Counted from the first letter of the stretch, positions 1 through 13,299 are shown. The stretch is DNA of 64,000 nt from Fragaria x ananassa (GCA_034370585.1 CP139758.1:23880001-23944000); one strand, 5' to 3'. Notes: generated from the sequence alone by a model not told the origin. Numbers and translations: made by a program.

Positions 1-3000
1 CCAGAACTTGGTTCCACAAGTTCTAGCTAACCAACTAAACTAAACACAGCTGCATATAATTTTGTATAGACTGGTAATTTTTACAATTCACATTTTTTTA
101 GTGTAAATGTTGCTGCCAGTGCCCAACGAGGGGTTAGTAGGAACAGCACTGTAGGACGGGTGTTGAGCAATTGAAATTACTATCTGTTTGCATGACAAAT
201 ATCCCAAAATTAACTTCTATCCCAAGCTAGTGGTCCTAATCAACTTGTATCTTTGAGCAAGATTCAACACCGTCGAGTCTTTGCATAATGAATATTGTTA
301 TTTGCTATTCAAGGTTTGAAATTAATGTTTTATGAGTCTGGTTTTGGATTTGCTACTTGTGGTTTCAAGTTTAATATGTAACCTTTTGGGTTTCAGTATG
401 ACAGTCTAGAAATGAGGTGGGTCTGGTTTGAGATCTAAATTCATCAATGACGTGTTCCTTAAAACACAACGGCTCCATTCTCAAAAAAAAAAAACGACTG
501 ACCAATTAAATACTTCTGACATAAAATTTACAATCTTAATAAAAAAATTGAATTTATAATGAGAATTTCATTTCCTGTTACTTAAACAGCATACAAAGAT
601 TACAAAGAGTAAACTGGCATGGATCAAGAACAAGATAGATACCAAAAACTCAAAATATGGTCTGTCATGTGCGTTCTACTAAACATTGGGTTTTTCTTGT
701 TCTTTTTTTTTTGGGTAAAATGGGTTCATTGGATATATGAAAGCAACCTCTAATTTGAAACAGTACATACACCAAGTACACACAGCAATTGAAGACAGGT
801 ACTTGACCAAAAAAATTCAAGACAGGGTAACACTTCAGACCCAAAAAAATAAAAGACAGGTTAACACCTATAATGGTATACAAACTACTCTCTAAGAAAT
901 ATCACAGTACAACGGTCTAAAACTAACAATGAACTACATTTTGAAGAAAATCATCGTCTTTTACCAAACCTCCAACAATCACGCAATTGTGGACTTGTGG
1001 TACACCTATAGAGCAACACTTCTAAGAAAACTTAAAAAAAAAATATTCAGTTTGCCTAGATCAGACCAAGACCAAACCCTAGACAAGAAACATCTCCTTC
1101 CCCTTAGAGCAGATGCAGCAGTGGTTTAATTACCTGGGTTAGATCAAAGCATGGATTAAAAACACCATCCACCGGGTTGAAACTGAGCTAGGTTGAGACT
1201 AATTTTTGCACAGGACCCACAACCATTTCAAACACCAGCAAATGTGCCGGTTGCATATGGGGAACCCACTTGTACATGGAAGAGCCCACTTACATATCAA
1301 ATATATTTTAACATATGTTTAACATGGGCCGTCCAGATCAATATCTAAGGGACTATATTTAAAGACAACATACAATTTTTTTTTTCTAAACTAATAAAAA
1401 GAAAAGGTGAATAGTAATTGGTCCTATAATTAATCTCGTTGTTGTATTATCAAACCAAGGACTAAGAACTAATTGAGATGAATAGTGTATTAATCCGGGT
1501 TGAAAATTAGTCTAACCCCTCTTAAAATGGGTGCATTTGCTCTTAAGGTAGCTAATAGTCAGCTCTCCCTTCTTCATTTTTCTTCTAGCCCAAAATAGCA
1601 ATCATGCCCCAAGATACCAGTTACCTGCGGAAGTCTCTTTAAAGATTAGGGTATAACCCGAACATGAGAATTTGGTCGTTGTCCCAGTCTGGACAGAGCC
1701 AGATGACTATGAGAAGGTCATCAGCCAAATCAAGCAGACCATGGTAGACCCCACACCACCTCTATGAACATCACTAATATTATCTGTGTAGACAAATATA
1801 ATTAGATAGAAGATACCTGATTAGAGGGATCCAAGGAAGGAAAATGACCTATACTAAAGTGCCATGGTTTGAAGTCAGAGGGGGCTGATGTGCTCATCAA
1901 TGTTGCGAGAAGGCAGCACTAGTGCTGGCGTAAAGAGAAGCATTGCTAGGATTTTCATTCTTTCTTTTCGTTATTACGTGAACTACTACTACTTTTTTCT
2001 ACCGTAAATTCAAAGTGTAATTAGGTAAGCTTTTTCGATTCTTTTCTGTTGATAAATTAGTGAACGGGATTTGTAATGAATGACTAGCATGCTAGGTCCT
2101 TAACTTGCCCAAATGTTATGTTTAAGTTTTTCCATCAAAAAACTAACATCTAAACTTCTCAAATAAAATCCTCATGTTATTTTATCAAAATATCTAGTCT
2201 TCTCTCTTTTTTAGAAAAGGAGTACTCCGCATTTATTTATGTTTTATCACATGGGTTTTGGTCTGTGGTTATGGATGTTTTCATTATGCAATTAGACATG
2301 TTGAATTACTTAAGTAATAATTCTTTTAATTACCCTACTGGCTTGACACATTACATGTAATTTTGTAAAAATTGTTTTACCATTTATTTTAATTTTTTGC
2401 ATTTTTTCCTTTTTTATTTGTGTATTTGTTACCCAATTTATTTTTTTATGTTTTTATATCATTTCAAGTAGACACATCAAGTAGCTAAGGAAATCTAGAG
2501 AGATATGCTTCGGGTATTGTGATGCCTCTGCGAAAAGCGAAACCTAGGTTTCGCACGAGTGGTGGGAGCAGCTTGCTCTCCAGACCAAGGAAGGATGGAA
2601 CTTCGGTGGCTAGGAGTCAGGGAGGTTTTGGCTTCACAAGCAGCGTCACCAAGATCCCAATAGATTTGAATCCATGACTCCAGGTTTAGCGGCTTTGGGT
2701 TGTGAAGATTGAGGGTACTTTTGTAGTGCGCATTTGGTGCAAAGCAGATGGGGTAGAAGGTTGGTGAGCACCGGCGGAGATGGAGAACCCGATCGGTCTA
2801 GAAAGGTTTTGAGTCCGAAGGAAAAGATTGGACATGATGGCTACAAGGCGGCGATTGTGAGGCTCCGGTTGACTTCAATGATGCCGATTGGACAATCGAT
2901 GACTAGAAGTCATGACCATCATACATTCGTAGACGGTGGCCGAAAAGAGCGGTGGTGCTAACCTGGAAGAGGAAAGAGCGATAACACCAAGCTACTAGGG

Positions 3001-6000
3001 TTTGGGTGTGGGCTTGGGCCATTGGGTCTTGGTCTGGGCTCACACTCAAACAGGCTCAAAGTTAGGATTGGGTTGATGGGCTTATCTCAAAATAACTAGC
3101 CCTAGGTGTATATAGGGACAATATAACTGTCTATGTTTGATTTCGAGTTGTAAGATTATGATAGTTAGCTACATATGGATTAGATGATTGTATACTATTT
3201 GAGTACGTAATGGAGCGTTATTGCTCTTGCAATATATATGCTTCTCTAGTATCTTTTTGTTTCTAGCTTTTTGTACTCTGCTAGGCTTTTTGATAAGCGA
3301 GCGCACATCCAAATGTAATGGTGCTATATAACCCTCAAGGTTACTATAAGTCGTCATTCTGGCCTCAAATTATCAATGAAACTTTCATTTTTGTTAAAAA
3401 AAATTTATTTTATATCATTTGTTTGTCATGCATTCCATGTTTACTTTTAAGATGCTTGATCAATAAAAAAATATGAAGAAGATAAAATTGTATTTCAAAG
3501 TTTTCTTGAAGCCTCATTTAAGGATTTGCCTTAGGCTTCCCACAAGTCAGGACCGGCCACATAACTCACTTTCACATTTAATAGTAAGGGTAATTGCGAT
3601 CAAAACAATGTCTACCTTGTATGTTTTACTTTCAAACGTGATGGTTGAGATTAAAATAATTAAGTGTTTTAATTTCAAACCCTTAAAAATAAGTCTAATG
3701 ATGCACAACTATATATTCATGGTCATTTGGAAAAGAGACCAACTACAAAAAAAAAAAACTTGCCTTTTGTAACATATATCTTGCGACACATAAATGTTTG
3801 TTCAATGGATAGAGTGGACGACAGAGGAGGCTGGATAGAGTGGCAGGCCAGCATGGTTTCTGGACAATGTTTGTTCGCACCGAGTCGGGGCTGGTTTTCT
3901 TCCAAATTGAGTCTGTGTTGGGCAGCTCCAGCATCAAAAGATGGAAGAGGGGGTGATGACGGTGGAAGGAAGTTGGTGGTAGCGAGCCGTTGGTACAAAG
4001 TCACCTACAGCGTACACGGGCTAGGCAAGATGGTACATGCATGGGCATGGACTTTAATTTTGTTCAAATTATTTACTTATTATTTGGTTTATTTTTATGT
4101 TTTAGACACAGTTTTATGCCATAAATATGACCCTATCATTTTATGGTAGGGTGATATTGATTATGGCCCGTATTGGGCACCTTGTATGTCTTGGATGCTC
4201 CGTTAAGTAGCGAGTTCCTTACTTCGTCAAATAGAAGCAACCTCCAGGAATTTAGTGTTGCCAGATTATTTTCTAGTGGCAACATATAGGCCAGGAAAAG
4301 TTGAGAGCATTAGTAAATTATGGATCAATGTGAGCAATATCTTTCCAATGTGTCGCACAACTGTAAAACGAATAGAGTAGCTGGCCATTAGTGCACTCTT
4401 CGTTAGTTGGTGCTTGTTAATTAAATTACATATTTTAGTTGAGACTCTTGTTGTTATCTAGATATGTTCTCTTAATGCTTATTGTATGTTGATGTTTAGA
4501 CATTATGTGCCCTCGGGCCTCACACACAAAATGTATTTTGAAGTTTCATTAAAGAATCATTAATTCTAAAGAAAAAGAAGTTATCAAAGAACAATACTTC
4601 AAGGCAGCCTTTCTGGCCGTTTCAGAAAAATAAGCTCTTATTTGTTTCGTGGAAAGTAAGCATCATGAAAAGAAAGTTGTTCTTTTCATGTGTTTGGGGA
4701 AGCAAAAAGAGGAAACACTTTCCAGATAAAAGGGAAAATGTGGAGGGAAGTGGTTATTTCCAAAATCCAAAGGAACCGCTTTTCTTTCTACTTTCCATGC
4801 ATTAATTACTCAAAACATAATGTTTTAATATATTTTTTAACAACTTTTCCGATGACTTTCTTTGCCTTACCAAACATCGGACTAAAAAGTTCATATAAAA
4901 TTTTATTTTCATTCTCTTTCCCTGGGAAAGAGGAAGGAACCACCAAATGAGGCCTAATAGTATAGAAGTTATCAGGATACGATTTAAGGTTTTACTCCTA
5001 TTTCTAATTAAAAACAAACTCAAGCTGCCGGTGTAGAAGTCCTGGTTGCAATATTGATAACATCAAGGACACATCTTTTTCATGAATGCTCGTTCATAGT
5101 TATATATGAACTCCTTGATAGGAAGTATAATTATACAAATATCCCCTATACTTTGATTCTAGGGTTTTTTTGTTTGGCGAAGATAACTGAAGTAGTCCCT
5201 GCCCGATTGGTTAATACGTACTAATTAATCATATATTACAATGAGAAGGGATAAAAATGCAGATTGTTTAGCAATGGTTTCGTTGAAAGTCTACGTACGT
5301 ATTTTGTGATTGCAATGCTAGTTTATTTACAAGTCATTAATTAGAGAGGGTTGCAGTCTGAGAGATAGGTGCTGAAGAGAAGAGAGAGCCAGATACATGC
5401 ATGGAGAGATAGAGGAGAAATATTGGTAGACGAAGAAAGAAGAAAGAGAAGAGTACGTAGTGATAGCAAATATGGAAGACCGAGAGAGAAAGGGGAGAAA
5501 AGAGGGTGAATTCTACAATGAGTTAATGCATGTCATGTATCAACTCTGTCATAAAATTGTAACATGAGTCCTTAAAGTAGTAATATTAATCCTTAAAGTT
5601 ATAATATGAGTCCTTAAAGTTGTAAAAAAACTTAATTACAACATTAGACCTCATATGTTTGTTAAAGTGATAAATTGTGTGCTTAAAGTGATAATTGAGT
5701 CCTCAAAGTGATAAAAGAAAAGTTGATGCAACTTTAAGGACTCAAATACCACTTTAAGAACACATTTGTAACTAAATTTTTACAACTTGAATTGATCGTC
5801 ACCCTAATGTTCGTTAACATACTAGATGATCCCAGTTTTCTTCTCACATATGTAGATTAAAATTGTATTTAAAATTTTATTAGAGGGATCTATATACGCT
5901 ACCTTGTTATATTTTATGCTGTCAATAAAGAGTACCACAGTGTCTTTCGACATTATGTGATCCAGCATATAAAGAAAACAGAAAGCTGAAAACATATAAT

Positions 6001-7208
6001 CGAAGTATATTTCGCCTACTCTATATTGGAGAAAGAGAATTGCATGCATGCAATGATGCAATAGTTGCAGATGAAATAGGTTAAAGAGCATGCATGCTTC
6101 AAAATTTGACATACATATATTTTGATCTGAGGCTTATGTTTTCTTCATATAATAGGGATCCAAATCAGTAGTAGAAAAGTGTATTTCTTAAACATCTTCA
6201 GTTTAGGCTAAAAAAATAGAAACTATATATATATGTAATTTGAAACGATATGATTATGATAGCATTGTATGTATCATCAAATAATAGCCATAACCTAGCT
6301 ATGATCTCTTTCATATATACAATTCGCACATTTCATTATATATTGATATAGAAGTATAAATAAATCTTATCAAGCATATAGTTTTGGTGATTTGGTCATT
6401 TTCAGATAAACTTATGCACAATCTGTGTACCCCAAACTCATTAAGGTAATCTATAGATCCAATAGTAGAGCATGCACTTACAGGCCTCTAAGCGTCTGTT
6501 TATCCAAAAGATGATACATAACCAAACAAGTGTTGATTAATTAGATTATAATGTTATGTTCTTTCTTCCTACAAATTCTAGGTTTAGTGTTTAGCTATGT
6601 AAAGTATCATACAACTATAGGGTGCGGATGAGAAGCTGGTTGTGTTAAACAACAAGGGGTAAACCCTTCAAGTCTCTAAACATAGCCATCTTTTACGTTT
6701 AACTATGTCAATTATAAGTTATAAGTTATTTATACGTAAACTTTTTGTTAACTCTGTTTTAATCGAGTAAATTTATAAGAACAGAGAAAAGAAGATATTA
6801 TAATGTCATAGCAGTCGATCTACAAATTCAGATGATCCATAGTTAAAATTAGTACATAGTTGCAAAAACTTGATTATCTTTCGTCCTTTAACTTGAAATT
6901 AACAAAGAATTAATTATTTTCAATATATATACTGATCTGCCCAATTTTTTCTCCTCTACACTTTCTTCTGAAAAAATGGAGAAACGCATCGCCTGACTTC
7001 CCTCATTCTTTGAAACGACAACACTAGTTCTTACTCAATCATAGAAACAAAGAATTTGATGAGAAAGAAAATCTAAATTATCCAGTTACATGGATCTGAA
7101 GCTACGAATGAAAGGCCAGGCTATCAAGAACCAGATGGTATTATAACAATGAACCAACTTCTATCAGCTATATATGAACCTACTTAATTTTATCAGCTGA
7201 GTACTTAC
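1..7208. other. AT-rich gene-poor stretch, possibly MADS-box intron 1
   Basis: No convincing coding exon is visible on either strand. Short open frames here have no recognisable domains. If the MADS-box exon at 7209-7390 belongs to a live gene, all of this lies downstream of its first splice donor and could be intron, because I see no I-region or K-box exon. A more GC-rich patch at about 2500-3120 and a coding-like stretch near 1680-1770 look like old transposon or gene relics. Around 5560-5770 there are degenerate repeats of a GAGTCCTTAAAGT motif in both orientations. Confidence 0.5.
4205..4460 (+). repeat. Dispersed repeat, copy 1 (possible LINE relic)
   Basis: This stretch resembles 24960-25205. 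Both contain a TCAGATT/CCAGATT-like run followed by AGYGGCAACATA and, about 100 bases on, a coding-like stretch ending in a run similar to AAANAAAGTTGCC. In the second copy the translation CDKANKVA is reminiscent of the C-terminal RNase H part of plant LINE polyproteins. The resemblance is seen by eye only; the LINE assignment is inference. Confidence 0.3.
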
Positions 7209-7390
7209 CTGGTGCTTGCGAATTCATAGAGCCTGCCGGTGCTCGAGAAGATCATGACTCCGACCTCAGCATCACACAGGATCGCCAGTTCTTTGGCCTT
7301 CTTCAACAATCCATTCCTCCGTTTCGAAAACGTCACCTGCCTGCTGGTTGAGTTGTCGATCCTCCTTATCACAATCTTTCCCCTTCCCAT
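7209..7390 (-). CDS. MIKC MADS-box transcription factor, first coding exon (AGL17/ANR1-like)
   Basis: Encodes the start of a MIKC-type MADS-domain transcription factor, a nuclear protein that binds CArG-box DNA as a dimer. The exon gives 60 codons plus two bases, the usual size of a MIKC first exon. It starts MGRGKIVIRRIDN, then has the DNA-binding helix SRQVTFSKRRNGLLKKAKE and the strand region GVMIFSSTGRLYEFAST. The ATG at 7390-7388 is chosen over the in-frame GTG before it because MADS proteins begin MGRGK. The exon ends at a good donor (GTAAGT at 7208-7203). The motif combination fits the AGL17/ANR1 clade, whose members act in root and flowering regulation; that clade call is inference. 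No I, K or C region exon is visible in the remaining 7.2 kb to the window edge, so the gene has a very long intron 1 or is truncated. Confidence 0.92.
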
Positions 7391-7436
7391 CACTCACCTC
7401 TCAAATCGATCTACTAGCTCCTCAAATTTTAGCTAG

Positions 7437-7712
7437 CTGCCAACCAAAAGTTAGACAAAAATAATCTCAGTTCCAGCAAATCAATACAAAACTGTATGAA
7501 CATCTGATACAAACACAGTATGAGGGAAAACTAATCTGAGCTAATTATGTTCAGAATGAGATGCTAAAAGAAGAACTAAAATGAAGATTGCAGGAGAAAT
7601 TTTCCGACAAAGAGACAGAGAAATGGATGAAAAAGACAGCAGAGATTTTGATTTTTCGAGGAACAGAAAATAAAGAGGGAGATTAAAAAGGAAAGGAAAA
7701 ATCAAAACTTAC
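7437..7712 (-). other. Leader intron in the 5' UTR of the MADS-box gene
   Basis: Reading the minus strand, a GTAAGTTTT donor at 7712 and a TTGGCAG acceptor ending at 7437 bound a plausible 276-base intron in the untranslated leader, 46 bases upstream of the ATG. It is predicted from splice motifs only. Confidence 0.5.
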
Positions 7713-7811
7713 TGGAACTGGAAGCTTGAAGCTTTTAAGTAATGAAGACAAACGCAGGTTTCTCCCCCCAAAATAGCTTTGGCTGTACTACTGATGATTC
7801 ACATCAGCAGA

Positions 7812-7822
7812 AAGCTATATAA
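7812..7822 (-). promoter_or_regulatory. Possible TATA box of the MADS-box gene
   Basis: CTTATATAGC on the minus strand lies about 100 bases upstream of the predicted leader-exon donor, a reasonable place for a core promoter. The motif reads as TATATAAG on the plus strand, so orientation is not certain. Confidence 0.4.
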
Positions 7823-7829
7823 GGAAAGT

Positions 7830-8429
7830 CTACCTGAGCGCTGCGAAACCGCTCTCTGGTCCGGCCCCCAAATACCACTAGTGGTTTTCCCGGTTCGGGA
7901 TTACGTGGACCAATCAGATGCCGTCTTTTCCGAATTGTTAATTTGGTGTGGGTCGAGAGCCGCCTGTCGTATAGATCACTGACACGTGTGTACGCCAATA
8001 CGAAGGCCGTAGTTCCTATTTTTGGGAATGTCTCTTTATTGGTCTTCCCAATTTGCCCTTTTAAGACTTTTTCGGATGCCCGCCGTGTCCTCTTTGCTTC
8101 AAGCTTGACAGTTTGCCATTTTGCTCTTTAAAAATCTAATCATGGTTTTTTTTTTTAATCACTGAGCTAGCTTTCTTTCTGATCAAACAAGAAAGAGGGA
8201 GATTATTTTTTGTTGGTATTTTAAGGTTAGTTTCATGCATGGGAGCTTTCCACAAAGAGATAGGGTGGGCAAAGTCTACCCATTTTGGAATTTTCAAAAT
8301 TGATTAATTAATAATCACAAGTTGGTACTCTTTTGTGCTATATATATGATAACTATTAGCCTTTAAATAATTAAATATTTAATTTACATGTCTACGTACT
8401 ATTAAGATGGGTTGCCAGCAGGTACTTAT
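7830..8429. other. Probable upstream region of the MADS-box gene
   Basis: About 600 bases between the MADS-box leader and the CACTA element. The first 300 bases are less AT-rich and contain a CACGTG-like core (GACACGTGTG near 7981), a possible G-box. No coding sequence is recognised. Confidence 0.4.
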
Positions 8430-8439
8430 CACTACTAGA

Positions 8440-8880
8440 AAAAAGCTCTTAGCTGACGAAATTTTTTCGTCACCTTAGAGCTTCTATCGTCATGTGACCA
8501 CTTAGCTGACGAAAATTTCGTCACCTCAGAGTCGTCATCTAAGGCCGGTGGTTAGAGCACTTGGGTGACAAAAATATTGATTTCGTCATCTTAGTCATTA
8601 CTAAGATGACGAAAACGTTTTCGTCACCAATTTACTTAGCTGACGAAACATATTCGTCACCCACCTACTTAGCTGACGAAAATTAATTCATCACCCAGTT
8701 ACTTAGCTGACGAAACTTATTCGTCACCCTTCTACTTTGCTGACGAAAATTATTTTGTCACCCATCTACTCAGCTGACGAAATTTACTCAGTTACTCAGC
8801 TGACGTAAATTATTCAGTTTGCTGACAATTCTTCATCGGGCTAAGGCCACGAAAGTTCAACTTTCGTCACCTTAGTGCTA
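8440..8880. repeat. Left subterminal repeat array of the CACTA element
   Basis: About a dozen copies of TTAGCTGACGAAA or its complement TTTCGTCACC occur here, in both orientations. In En/Spm such subterminal motifs are the binding sites of the TNPA protein; that role is inferred here. Confidence 0.8.
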
Positions 8881-9088
8881 TTTATTTTTATTAAATTTAA
8901 TCATTAAAAATTATTAAAATCACATTTAATATTAAAAATTAAAAAAAACTGGATAAAACATCTGGACAATAACGAAAATTTATATATATAAACAAGTTCA
9001 TATATACAAACTCATCAAGAGTAGTACTTGATCAATATAGACTTGTTCATACAAAATATATACTAGAAAATGAACTAGCTAGCAGTGA

Positions 9089-9229
9089 CTATGAAGTGTC
9101 AATTGAATCAATGCCTCCAACATCATTGGGCTGCTCCTGCGGTGGGACTGTCGGCTGACATACGCCGAATTCGGTGAAGAGAAATTGTTCACATTGTTGA
9201 AGACGTGCCGAATGATAACTGCCCATTTC
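9089..9229 (-). pseudogene. Possible last exon of a TNPA-like CACTA gene (remnant)
   Basis: On the minus strand a CTGTTAG acceptor is followed by an open stretch of about 45 codons ending in TAG. It contains a glutamine-rich part, a proline part (PTVPP) and an acidic, aspartate-rich tail just before the stop. The TNPA-type gene of the second CACTA element in this window ends in the same style, a glutamine/proline region then an acidic tail, 733 bases from its transposon end. This stop lies 659 bases from the left end, which suggests that this element is in the opposite orientation. A 39-base exon-like segment bounded by splice motifs at 9833-9871 may belong with it but is unassigned. Confidence 0.4.
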
Positions 9230-10160
9230 CTAACAGGACAAACCTAATATTAAGATTTGTTACAAGCCACTAAGATGAATACTTTAAAGACCAATCATAT
9301 GCAGCCAGAATGAAGACAACATAAGCATTTTTGCAAAAACCACAGGGCACATTATTACATTTCAAGTCCGGCATACCAGCAGACATGTTAGGCTTGATCT
9401 ACCACAATATCTATGTTAAGGAAGAACAAGTCTTTCATAATAGATTTTGTGCGATCTCCAAAGTTAACAAATATGCTACACCATGTATCATTAACTCTAG
9501 AAAAACTATCTTTTAAAGGTCATGTTGCTTGACAATTCAAATGACTTGATGTTATGCAAGTATCCAACACTACCACAGTTAAGGATGGCAACATATGATT
9601 TCAACAGCATTCTCACAAGATCAAGTAGAAAAGCACCTTAGCAGACATTTCCAAAGACTTCCAATAGAGATCGTTTCTCGGTTCAAAAACCAAATGATTT
9701 ATAAGCAAACACATGTCATCATAATAACACTAAGATTAACCACAATATCCATAGATATATAGAAGCAAAAGCAACAACATGAAAATTTCAAAAGAAAGGC
9801 AATAATAGATCTAACAATGTACCTGTAATCAAGACCCCTTTCCCATATTTTCTTCTGTTGAACTACCATCGCTGCAACATAACACACATTGATCATAAGT
9901 CCTTAGTTACTGCAACACAAATGCAATTTAGAGAAGCACCTTCGTTGAAAAATTATGATTTGCGAAACATAGCAATAGGGAGATGAACTGATATAGAAAT
10001 ACGACCACAAGTTCATTAGAATGGTTCGCCTGCATGGAGCCCCAGTTGGAACGAGGAAAACGGAAGTAGAAAAGAATAATTAAGTACATAATCAGGTGAA
10101 AAGCAAACATATTCCTGTCCAGTTCAAAGTTTAAATGGATCACAGCAACAGCACACTAAC

Positions 10161-11743
10161 CCCCAGTGTAGGGGTCACGAAATGTTGGATCAAGAGTGAA
10201 ATCCTTCTGTCCAGTATTTTGAAGGATGAACGCTACCACCTGTTCACGGTAAGAAAGAGGAAGATTCTCCTTCAGAAGCCACTTGTCAGCAGTGTCATAC
10301 GGATTATCTGAACACAAAGAACTAAATGATTGACTCATATTCTCACAACGATGTTCTTGAGTCAGATAAAGACCATCGGGCTAGATATGAAAACAGATCA
10401 CTTGTTTTTCTTTCGCATTACTCTAGCACATAGAATCTTTAATTTTCCCCAAAATCATAACTTTTGCAAGATCAAAAACTAGACTTTGTTATATATTTAT
10501 ATCTATCCAAATAACTATTTGGGGCCTTAGATGTTACTTTAACAATTACAGGAATTATGTATATATATATATATATATATACAGCAATCTTTTTTAGACA
10601 TTTTAGTCTTTTTTGAAGTGTTTGAATATAGACTATGCAGTTAAAAAAGATGATGATTGAAAAATTAAATCAAAAAAAAAAAAAAAAGAATCGTACCTGA
10701 TCGATTGTAAGGCAGCTTCCTTACCAGCTCGCCATCTCCAATGTCGACATCAAACACTAAAGAACATATACACACACACACACACACATTTATAAAAATT
10801 AAAAGTTTTCATAGGAAATTGATATTAAAGTACATGCTGAAAAGACATGATCCTGACCATAATCGTATTCACTTCCATCAAAAACAGGGCGCTTCATGCC
10901 ATCATCTGGCCCATCAACAACTTCCCCAATCTACATTGAAAGAAAAAAAGTGTAATGGGCTCACAACTTTTGATGACCTAAGAAAAAAAATCTCAAACAT
11001 GAAAACATCAGCATCCAACATGAAAAAATATGCACTTAAGCACTACTATCACTTCTTCATTTAAGAAGCACATCTAAGATGAGTGATGAATGCATGAAAA
11101 GAGAGGACAAATTAAATAATTTAAGCAACATATGAGTACGGAGTACCATATAACTAAACTTGGATCTTTAAGTAATAGATACTGAATATAAATTAGATTG
11201 ATACTGTGTGTCTTATAGTAATGCAATTACATAAATAAGATATTCTCAAAGTGCAGATCTTGAAAGTACCAAGTATATCTTGTGATATTTATCATAACAA
11301 GAACTCGAGGCTTTCAAAAAATACATGTCTGCAGACCATGGCTTATATGATCTTTTCAATTCGAATCTGTGGCTAACATAGAGTTAATTATTCAAAAGAA
11401 CTTCATCTCAAGATGGAAAACACTACAACTAAACATGTCCCTAAATTCGAAAAATATGTCATGCACCACACACAATAATAATCAACACACCAGTTTGGAA
11501 ATGCTTTCTTAGTATAAACCAGATGTGAAAATATGAAAAAAGACTCGCAATCATTGAATTTCACTAAGGCACTCACATTGTACTTTTTGAGAAGACAGAT
11601 AGTATGATCAAAAGGCAAATAGTTAACATATATTACTAATAAAATGAAAATTACTTTATCCCACTTCTGTTCTCTGACAATCCATGCATATGCCACACCA
11701 TTGTCCCCCTCTCTGACAATCTTAGTCTGGCCATTACTGGTTC
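10161..11743 (-). pseudogene. Captured fragment of a PLAA/DOA1-like gene (PFU-domain exons)
   Basis: Four exons read on the minus strand: 11743-11655, 10928-10858, 10756-10697 and 10307-10161. They join in frame with correct GT-AG borders and split codons. The product contains KIVREGDNGVAYAW, KWDK, IGEVVDGPDDGMKRPVF, FDVDIGDGELVRKLPYNRS and NPYDTADKWLLKENLPLSYR, ending FRDPYTGG. This is the PFU (ubiquitin-binding) region of phospholipase A2-activating protein, the plant counterpart of yeast Doa1/Ufd3, which works with CDC48/p97 in ubiquitin turnover. The N-terminal WD40 propeller and the C-terminal PUL domain are absent. The reading frame across the four exons is still open, so capture may be recent or the piece may still be transcribed. 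It lies wholly inside the CACTA element, hence a transduplicated fragment rather than a working gene. Confidence 0.86.
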
Positions 11744-13299
11744 CTGATCACAATACCACAGAACATGTATGATGTAAAAATGTATTTGCTGAAAGAATAC
11801 AACATTTAGGCATCGTTCTCAGAAAAGTTCGCAGTTGTAACCTACCTGTTTAAAATGAATTCAAAAAATAAAAAGACAATGCACAGCTATTGTGGATGTA
11901 CAAGGTGCACTATAAAGTACATGTTAGTGGTTATTCACCTTAAATGCCTCAAGACCATCGTGAAATACATACAGAAAAACAGACTCTTACGGACATGCAA
12001 GTAGTGTAGGATTCTCATGGCTAGAAGTGAGATGTCGTATGTATACATGCCAAATTTGATGAGCTCCAGTCTCCTAAGTTCTAGTTCAATTGATCCCTTA
12101 TACAGGGAAAATGCACCTAGCAGCTTCAAAAGTACTACAGAAAGGACTTACACAGCTAGAGATTTCTAGAACAATAACTGTAAAAATGTAAGATGAAGCG
12201 TATCAATCAGCAGAGGCAACAACCCCTTTAACATATTCAAGTCAGAGACACGAATGCAAGCTCACAGCCACACAAATTCAAGCTCAGAGACACGACCACA
12301 CCAACAACCCCTCAAACCTTAGACTATGTGAGCACCTAGAGGAACAAATTTGGAAGGTTTTGATGGCTGAGCAGAAGAAGAGAGTAAGAGAAGACGAAGA
12401 ATATCCTGAAGTAGCAATTCATAGTAAATCAAGCTACCCAGACACTGAATCCATAATCAATCAATCAATCAAATACATACAAGCCATACAACCCATAAAC
12501 AATTCTCTAAGCAATCAATCTTTACTCAATTTCAGATCGAGAAAAAAAGAAGGCAGATATGGGTTGAAGACGAGAGAGAGAAAGAGAGGAGATCAAACCT
12601 AGAGCAGTTTGGCGAGTCTTCAATTGAACAGTTGAGAGAGACGAGGAATATGGTGCGCGCTTCAATCGTTCTGCAACACGAGCATACGAAGTCTGCCCAA
12701 TTTTGGGGCCGCTCCTTAAGACGGTGCAGAAGGGGACACGGGGAGACGGCGATACGGGAGGAGAAGGCGATGTGGAGGAGGAGACGGCGATGTGGGCACA
12801 GGTGAGGCCAATTGGGGTCAATGGAGCAAGGGAGGAGACGGCGATGTGGAGGAGACAACTCTTGATCGATTTAGGGAGGAAGAGCAAGATTGATCAAGTA
12901 TGGGACTTGATACTAAGCCCACGAACGTGGCTATTTCGTCACTCAAGGGAAATACAAAATTTGGCCGAAAAATGGGCGGAAGTTCGACCCGCCAAATATT
13001 AAGTAGTAATTAGGTGACGAAAACATGAACTTTCGTCATCTCAGTGAACCAAAAATATTTATTTATTTTTTCCTAAAAAGAAAAGGTTTTGATAGAATGT
13101 GATCTTGTTAAATAGGGAAGAAGCAATATTTTCAAAAATCTTGTGAAATAGGATGTCATCGTTATGGTGAAATACGACTATGGTTGAAAAATCACATATT
13201 TCCGGTAACGTTTGGTCCCCGATACAAGTGGTCAACCCTATATACGCTTTTGTTTCTCTATGTGGAGCTCTATCGTCGAGAGGTGAACATACCCAAATT

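Noticed and set aside
5340..5410. Possible miR156/157-like precursor (GCTGAAGAGAAGAGAGAGCC)
   Set aside because: The match to the mature miRNA is poor and no complementary arm is present nearby.
8440..8880. Evenly spaced short repeats suggesting a CRISPR array
   Set aside because: Repeats occur in both orientations, spacing varies, and they lie at the ends of a CACTA transposon in plant DNA.
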